From Vicinamibacterales bacterium (GTDB taxonomy: Bacteria; Acidobacteriota; Vicinamibacteria; Vicinamibacterales; UBA8438), in contig JAPYUM010000008.1 of assembly GCA_029940535.1 (NCBI GenBank), positions 1 through 64,000 of the forward strand: a stretch of 64,000 nucleotides of DNA, given 5' to 3'. The notes below the pieces were generated by a model that was not told where the DNA came from, ran no database searches, and was given only the letters and a program-made list of their open reading frames with translations. Position 1 is the stretch's first letter; each line of letters starts with the position of its first letter. The translations under genes and the position numbers were made by a program. Positions 58,653 through 64,000 of the stretch are shown here, in pieces.

Positions 58653-60032
58653 CTACGGTCGCAGCCGGCGCACTTTCTCTACCAGCGTGGTTCGCTTCAG
58701 TCCCAGCAGTTGGGCCGCGCGTTGTTTGTTGCCGTCGGTCTCATTCAGCGCCTGCGAGATCAATTCGCGCTCGATGTTCGCGATGTAGGCGGGTAGGTCG
58801 ACGCCGCCACCCGGGAGGGTGACGGCCACGGGTTGCTCCAGCGCTGCGGATTCTTGGAGTTCCGGCGGGAGATCTCCGATATCGATCTGGGTGCGTTCGC
58901 CACCGAGAGCCAAGGCGCGCTCGACCGCGTTCTCGAGTTGCCGAATGTTTCCCGGCCAGCCATAGGCCATCATGCGCCGCATCGCTTCCTGGGTGACGGT
59001 GACTTCGCGGGCTGGTGACTGCTGCTGTGAGAGCCGGTTGACGAAGTGGCGGACGAGCAGTGGGATGTCTTCGCGGCGCTCTCGTAGCGGCGGAAGGCCG
59101 ATTGGAATCACGTTCAGTCGGTAATAGAGATCTTCCCGAAATTGGCCATCCTGCACGAGTTGCGGCAGGTTGGCGTTCGTGGCGGCAATGACCCGGACAT
59201 CGATCTTGATGGTGCGGCTGTCGCCAATACGCTCCAGCTCTCGTTCCTGCAGCACCCGCAGCAGCTTGGCCTGGAGGGCGACGCTCATGGTGCCGACCTC
59301 GTCGAGGAAGAGGGTGCCGCGGTCCGCGATTTCGAAACGACCGGCGCGGTTGGCGACCGCACCGGTAAAAGCGCCCCGCACGTGACCGAAGAGCTCGGCT
59401 TCCAGGAGCGTCTCGGGGACGGCGCTGCAGTTCAGCGCGACGAACCGATGCGTGCGTCGACGGCTGTTGTGGTGTATCGCTCGCGCGGCCAGCTCCTTGC
59501 CAGTGCCGGTCTCGCCGGTCACCAGCACAGTGCTGGTACTGGCCGAGACGGTCTCGAGCAGATCGAAGAGTTCCCGCATCCGAGCGCTGCGGCCCACGAG
59601 CCCTTCGAATCGATAGCGGTCTTCCAGTTGTGACCGCAGATACGCGTTCTCTGAACGGAGCCGGCGCTGCTCGAGGGCCGACGCGAGCACGTGCAGGAGT
59701 TGATCGAACTGAAACGGCTTGGTGATGAACTCGGCCGCACCGCGTTTGATCGCCTCGACCGCGTCCTTGACGGTGCCGAAGCCGGTCATGACGAGACCCA
59801 CGATCTCGGGGTAGCGCTCGATTGCGGCACCGAGCACTTCCCGGCCGTCTATGCCCGGAAGACGGAGATCGGTCAGCACCACGTCGAACGCGAATTCGCT
59901 GAGTCGCTCGACGGCCTCCTCCCCGCTGGCGACCGCGACGACTTGGTACCCGTGGTCGACTAGGCGTTCGGCCGTGGTCTCTCGTAGTGCGGCCTCATCT
60001 TCAACGATCAGGAGATGGATGTCCTGCTCCAC
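58653..60032 (-). CDS. Sigma-54-dependent response regulator (NtrC family)
   Basis: A 459-residue transcription activator. It has a receiver domain (residues 1-120, phospho-acceptor Asp in FDVVLTDLRLPGIDG, Lys in FITKPF). The AAA+ domain has Walker A TGETGTGKELAARAIH (near 177), the sigma-54-contacting GAFTGA loop in HVRGAFTGAVANRAG (near 222), LFLDEVGTM and AATNANLPQLV. A Fis-type HTH lies at the end (NETDGNKQRAAQLLGLKRTTLVEKVRRL). It needs RpoN and phosphorylation. A palindrome lies 67 bp upstream. The hybrid kinase at 61956-63509 is the nearest candidate partner. Confidence 0.95.
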   Translation of the reverse strand: MEQDIHLLIVEDEAALRETTAERLVDHGYQVVAVASGEEAVERLSEFAFDVVLTDLRLPGIDGREVLGAAIERYPEIVGLVMTGFGTVKDAVEAIKRGAAEFITKPFQFDQLLHVLASALEQRRLRSENAYLRSQLEDRYRFEGLVGRSARMRELFDLLETVSASTSTVLVTGETGTGKELAARAIHHNSRRRTHRFVALNCSAVPETLLEAELFGHVRGAFTGAVANRAGRFEIADRGTLFLDEVGTMSVALQAKLLRVLQERELERIGDSRTIKIDVRVIAATNANLPQLVQDGQFREDLYYRLNVIPIGLPPLRERREDIPLLVRHFVNRLSQQQSPAREVTVTQEAMRRMMAYGWPGNIRQLENAVERALALGGERTQIDIGDLPPELQESAALEQPVAVTLPGGGVDLPAYIANIERELISQALNETDGNKQRAAQLLGLKRTTLVEKVRRLRP

Positions 60033-60098
60033 GTAATTGCTCGCTGAAGTGGGGGTAGAGAGGCTGGATGAACCCGGCCAGACAAGGTCGCGCTGTCA

Positions 60099-60118
60099 AG
60101 TGTCAACATTTTGACACT
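60099..60118. promoter_or_regulatory. Palindrome upstream of the NtrC-type gene
   Basis: AGTGTCAA-CATT-TTGACACT, two perfect 8-bp arms. The core GTCAACATTTTGAC is shared with the site at 60851-60866 (GTCAACATAATGAC). It lies between the divergent regulator and HTH genes and may serve both. Confidence 0.7.
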
Positions 60119-60287
60119 CGCGACTGGCCCGGTCAAGTATCCGGCGGCGCGCGCGAAAATGCGGTCAGATTCCAGCGCTCTTGGTCAGAGTCGTTTGGCC
60201 TAATGGCATCGGAGTGCCGTGCCGATACCACTCTTCGAGCCCGCCTCACAGACAAGTCGGTTGAGGACTTCAGGAACGGTGGGTCAG

Positions 60288-60509
60288 ATGCGAGCGCCAG
60301 AGATGATAGTGGATAGGAAAACAATCTCGATCATGAAAGCCTGCGAGCTGGTCGGCGTGAGCCGTCGGACCATCTATAACTGGATCGCGAGCGGTAAAGT
60401 CGAATACGTTCGGACAGCCGGGGGGTCGGTTCGCATCTTCGTCGATACGTTGTGGCGGGAACCGACTACCGGAGCGAGCGAGGTTGCGGCCTTCGAGGCG
60501 GACCGATAG
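60288..60509 (+). CDS. Small excisionase/MerR-like HTH DNA-binding protein
   Basis: A 73-residue protein consisting of one winged HTH of the excisionase/HTH_17 type: ISIMKACELVGVSRRTIYNWIASGKVEYVRTAGGSVRIF (residues about 13-51), a full match to the helix-turn-helix plus wing. The start is uncertain between the ATG at 60288 and one at 60303. No integrase or phage gene is nearby, so it is more likely a local regulator than a recombination factor. The next gene begins 13 bp later. Confidence 0.82.
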   Translation: MRAPEMIVDRKTISIMKACELVGVSRRTIYNWIASGKVEYVRTAGGSVRIFVDTLWREPTTGASEVAAFEADR

Positions 60510-60522
60510 ATCCGCCAAGGCG

Positions 60523-60768
60523 ATGCGTAGCCAGATCCCGTACCCGCATTTGCAGATGGATCCACTACAGATGGACCAGCCGACCGATCTCGGCGCCCTC
60601 TTCCATCGGCTGAACAACCAGCTTGGTATCATCCTGGCCAATGCCGAGTTGCTTGAGGCTCGGGCCACCGACGACGCCAGTTCGTCTCGCGCCTCCCAGA
60701 TCGTGACTAGCGCGGTCGAGGCGATCAGCGCCGCTCAGCACATCCGCTCGCGCTGCCAAGACAAGTAG
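60523..60768 (+). CDS. Stand-alone DHp-like small protein
   Basis: An 81-residue protein. Residues 26-46 (LFHRLNNQLGIILANAEL) look like the H-box of NtrB-type histidine kinases, with His28 in the phospho-acceptor position: compare HELNNPLATILTWAERL in the hybrid kinase at 61956-63509. A second helix-forming stretch follows (SRASQIVTSAVEAISAAQHIRSR), giving the two helices of a DHp domain. There is no ATPase domain. It could be a phosphotransfer or decoy protein. The coding evidence is the conserved motif and tight spacing after the HTH gene. Confidence 0.65.
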   Translation: MRSQIPYPHLQMDPLQMDQPTDLGALFHRLNNQLGIILANAELLEARATDDASSSRASQIVTSAVEAISAAQHIRSRCQDK

Positions 60769-60828
60769 TTGGCGCCTGTCCCTCCTCTACCCGGGCCTCT
60801 CGGCACGTCCTCAGGATGCGCCAATTAT

Positions 60829-60866
60829 TTGACGATTGAAGTCTGTAAATCGTCAACATAATGACG
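60829..60866. promoter_or_regulatory. Candidate enhancer (UAS) for the sigma-54 activator
   Basis: Arms TTGACGATT (60829-60837) and AATCGTCAA (60848-60856) form a perfect 9-bp inverted repeat. The right arm overlaps a second one, CGTCA-ACATAA-TGACG (60851-60866). The second shares the core GTCAACATnnTGAC with 60099-60118. It is 133-170 bp upstream of the -24 element, a normal enhancer distance. Confidence 0.65.
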
Positions 60867-60998
60867 AACCAGAGTGTGTGCCGTCGTCCGAGCGCATCTT
60901 CTCCAGGCTCTCGACAACCACTACAAGTCGTTTAACCGAAGTAACTTATAAGATCTCAACGAGCACTGATTCGTTCGGTCAGCGCCGTTGTCCTGCAC

Positions 60999-61013
60999 TG
61001 GCACCGCTATTGC
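60999..61013 (+). promoter_or_regulatory. Sigma-54 (RpoN) promoter
   Basis: TGGCAC-CGCTA-TTGC matches the -24/-12 consensus TGGCAC-N5-TTGC at every conserved base. The GG (61000-61001) and GC (61012-61013) have the obligatory 12-bp register. It lies 72 bp upstream of the FliA-type gene. Confidence 0.8.
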
Positions 61014-61084
61014 GATATCTGCCACCTGTGTAGCGGAACGTCCCGGCTGGGACACCCCGCACAGATATCGGAGGCGATCGCGAC

Positions 61085-61939
61085 ATGACAGTTCAGGCAC
61101 TTGACAGCAAAGACCACGACCGCGTCAGCGCGGGGGTTCCGTTCGTAGAGGCGTTGGCCCGCCGGATGGCGGCCTCGATGCCTCATTCGATCGATCTCGG
61201 CGACCTCGTGCAGGACGGCATGATCGGACTGATCGATGCTTCCAACCGATTCGACGAGAAGCGCGGCATCAAGTTCGAGACGTTTGCCGAGCGCCGCGTG
61301 CGTGGGGCGATGATCGACGCGCTCAGACGGGATGCCTGGCCTCGAGGGGTGCGCCGCGCCCGCCGCGAACTGGAGGCGGCGCGAGAGAAGCTGCGTCATG
61401 AACTGGGCGGCGAACCGTCCCTCGCTGACCTCGCCAAGGTCATGGGGTCTGACGAAGCTCGACTCGGCCGCACCATCGTGCGTATCAATACAATCGAGTC
61501 GACATCACCACTGGCGACCATCGATACCGTCAACGGCGCGCACTTGCCTCCTGTCATGGTACCGGCCGAGCGACCAGGTCCCGACCGTGTCTACGAGACA
61601 AGCGAGGTTGCGGCACGGGTCAGGGACGCGATCAAGGCGCTCCCGTGGCGCGAGCGGAAGGTGGTCGGGCTGTACTACTACGGCGAAGTGACGATGAAGG
61701 AGATCGGCAACGAAATCGGGGTCAACGAGTCGCGGATCTCACAACTCCACGCCCGTGCGGTCCAGCGCCTCCGAAAGTTGCTGGGGCCAGACATGGAGCC
61801 GGCTCAGATGGCCACCGCCTTGTCAGACCAGTTGGCCAAGTCGCCGCCGGGGCTGAAGATGGCCAAGGCGCGGCTAGCCAGGACGGTGAAGCGGGCAGCA
61901 TCGACAGGCACCGAGAAGTCGCTACGCCGGAGCGCCTGA
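61085..61939 (+). CDS. FliA/WhiG-type (sigma-28) RNA polymerase sigma factor
   Basis: A 284-residue sigma-70-family factor without region 1.1. Region 2 is IDLGDLVQDGMIGLIDASNRFDEKRGIKFETFAERRVRGAMIDALRR (residues 39-84 with small gaps). Region 3 is RRELEAAREKLRHELGGEPSLADLAKVMG. Region 4 is LPWRERKVVGLYYYGEVTMKEIGNEIGVNESRISQLHARAVQRLRK, split across residues 193-237. A basic tail of about 45 residues is unusual. The ATG follows a GGAGG site. It is probably transcribed from the sigma-54 promoter at 60999. Confidence 0.93.
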   Translation: MTVQALDSKDHDRVSAGVPFVEALARRMAASMPHSIDLGDLVQDGMIGLIDASNRFDEKRGIKFETFAERRVRGAMIDALRRDAWPRGVRRARRELEAAREKLRHELGGEPSLADLAKVMGSDEARLGRTIVRINTIESTSPLATIDTVNGAHLPPVMVPAERPGPDRVYETSEVAARVRDAIKALPWRERKVVGLYYYGEVTMKEIGNEIGVNESRISQLHARAVQRLRKLLGPDMEPAQMATALSDQLAKSPPGLKMAKARLARTVKRAASTGTEKSLRRSA

Positions 61940-61955
61940 GAACGGCGCGTCTGGT

Positions 61956-63509
<1,554 letters not shown>

Positions 63510-63554
63510 GGTTGCCCGTTGACGGGACAGCTGGAGGCCGTACCCGGCGCCGGA

Positions 63555-64000
63555 TTACGGCGCCGGTGGTGTCGGGGTCGAGGTCGGGTAGACCGACCCA
63601 TACTTGCTGATGATCCCGTTCTGGATGTCTCGAACCGAAGCGCCGAGGGCATGCATTTGCATCGCGTCACGCGCGACATCAAGGCAGTGCGTTCAAGTCA
63701 TACCGTGGGTATCCCACGATTCGACCGCGCCACTCGGTGCGCGCGCCCCGACGAAACAGTCCACGTTCGACACGTGTCCGTTGTTCTCGCATCCGCAATA
63801 GCACGGCACGTAGCTGAGGACGCCTGGATTCTGCGCGGCGAACACGTAGGCTTGCTTGACGAGGTCGACCGGGCGCGGGACCATCTGCGGCACGTAGGGT
63901 AACGGAGGCATCGGCAGCCCGTCCAGCGAGTCCGGCATCGGGGCCTCGCTGGCTGTGATCGGGGCTGGCCCGAGAGCGCCGGCGGCGGCCGGTGTGGCCT
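63555..64000 (-). CDS. PCYCGC-motif protein, partial; in-frame TGA at the conserved CxxC (candidate selenoprotein)
   Basis: The gene enters from the right edge, so its N-terminus (probably a signal or lipoprotein peptide) is not seen. The visible part has the family's pattern: LVKQAYVFAAQNPGVLSYV, then PCYCGCENNGHVSNVDCFV, then SWDTHGMT. At 63693-63695 the frame meets TGA and then continues THCLDVARDAMQMHALGASVRDIQNGIISKYG (split: THCLDVARDAMQMH and VRDIQNGIISKYG) to a TAA at 63555-63557. In the family HG..C..C is conserved, so TGA replaces the first cysteine and would make UxxC. A nonsense mutation or a sequence error is the alternative. Confidence 0.6.
63662..63676 (-). other. Possible bacterial SECIS-like hairpin
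   Basis: On the minus strand TCGCG (63676-63672) pairs with CGCGA (63666-63662) around the loop CGTGA, with two more G.U pairs possible below. The stem starts 16 nt and the loop 21 nt after the TGA, and the loop has G at its second position. This fits the general rules for bacterial SECIS elements, but a short GC hairpin in a GC-rich gene can occur by chance. Confidence 0.4.

Larger units (their letters stand above)
60769..61084. promoter_or_regulatory. Regulatory gap upstream of the FliA-type sigma gene
   Basis: A 316-bp gap with no gene. It contains three TGACG/CGTCA half sites between 60829 and 60866, a sigma-54 promoter at 60999-61013 and a GGAGG ribosome site at about 61070. This is the layout of an enhancer-dependent promoter. 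Confidence 0.7.

Noticed and set aside
60288-60509. Excisionase-like protein as evidence for an integrated element
   Set aside because: No integrase, attachment repeats or phage genes are nearby; single HTH_17 proteins are often ordinary regulators.

Overview
The window is a high-GC bacterial chromosome segment built around the replication origin. The order dnaA-dnaN-gyrB-gyrA on the minus strand, facing rpmH-rnpA-yidD-yidC-jag-mnmE-mnmG-rsmG-(parS)-parA-parB on the plus strand, is a textbook oriC neighbourhood. The lineage cannot be fixed from the sequence alone. A DUF1800/DUF1501 pair, an UpxY-type NusG paralogue, a PCYCGC-motif protein, an F1-only atp operon and the Gram-negative proteins SurA and YidC make an Acidobacteriota member (Vicinamibacteria-like) my best guess. 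This is inference.

Layout. 0-4.6 kb: tRNA-Ser(UGA) beside serS, an FmdB zinc ribbon, a DUF885 protein and rsmI. 4.7-11.0 kb: a TPR protein, glmU-glmS (UDP-GlcNAc supply) and a UvrD/PcrA helicase. 11.0-18.5 kb: an eleven-gene Mrp/Mbh-type cation/proton antiporter operon on the minus strand, with three large antiporter-like subunits and a split MrpA. 18.7-27.6 kb: an unknown lipoprotein, gyrA, gyrB, dnaN and dnaA. 27.6-28.0 kb: origin region with DnaA boxes and the strong rpmH promoter. 28.0-35.3 kb: the rpmH to rsmG run. 35.3-36.8 kb: a 1.5 kb region without convincing genes, holding two parS sites and a MITE-like element. 36.8-43.7 kb: parA-parB and atpHAGDC. 43.7-53.5 kb: a PP2C phosphatase, an orphan Wzm/Wzt polysaccharide exporter, mfd, a SurA-like isomerase, an UpxY antiterminator, a Dus dihydrouridine synthase and a cupin. 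53.8-57.0 kb: the DUF1800/DUF1501 pair. 57.0-58.6 kb: a decaying patch with a 5'-truncated isochorismatase, an intact SnoaL-like gene and a broken DUF1858/DUF2249 gene. 58.6-64 kb: a signalling block with an NtrC-type regulator, a small HTH protein, an 81-residue stand-alone DHp-like protein, a FliA-type sigma factor behind a good sigma-54 promoter, a hybrid histidine kinase and a partial PCYCGC protein.

The two observations I rate highest are in the last block. First, the PCYCGC gene at the right edge has an in-frame TGA exactly where the family's conserved CxxC motif needs its first cysteine. The conserved tail continues in frame, and a small hairpin with a G-containing loop starts 16 nt after the TGA. 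This is a candidate selenoprotein. Second, the same palindromic core (GTCAACATnnTGAC) lies upstream of the NtrC-type gene and about 140 bp upstream of the sigma-54 promoter of the FliA-type gene, which suggests an autoregulated sigma-54 to sigma-28 cascade with two unusual small proteins between them.
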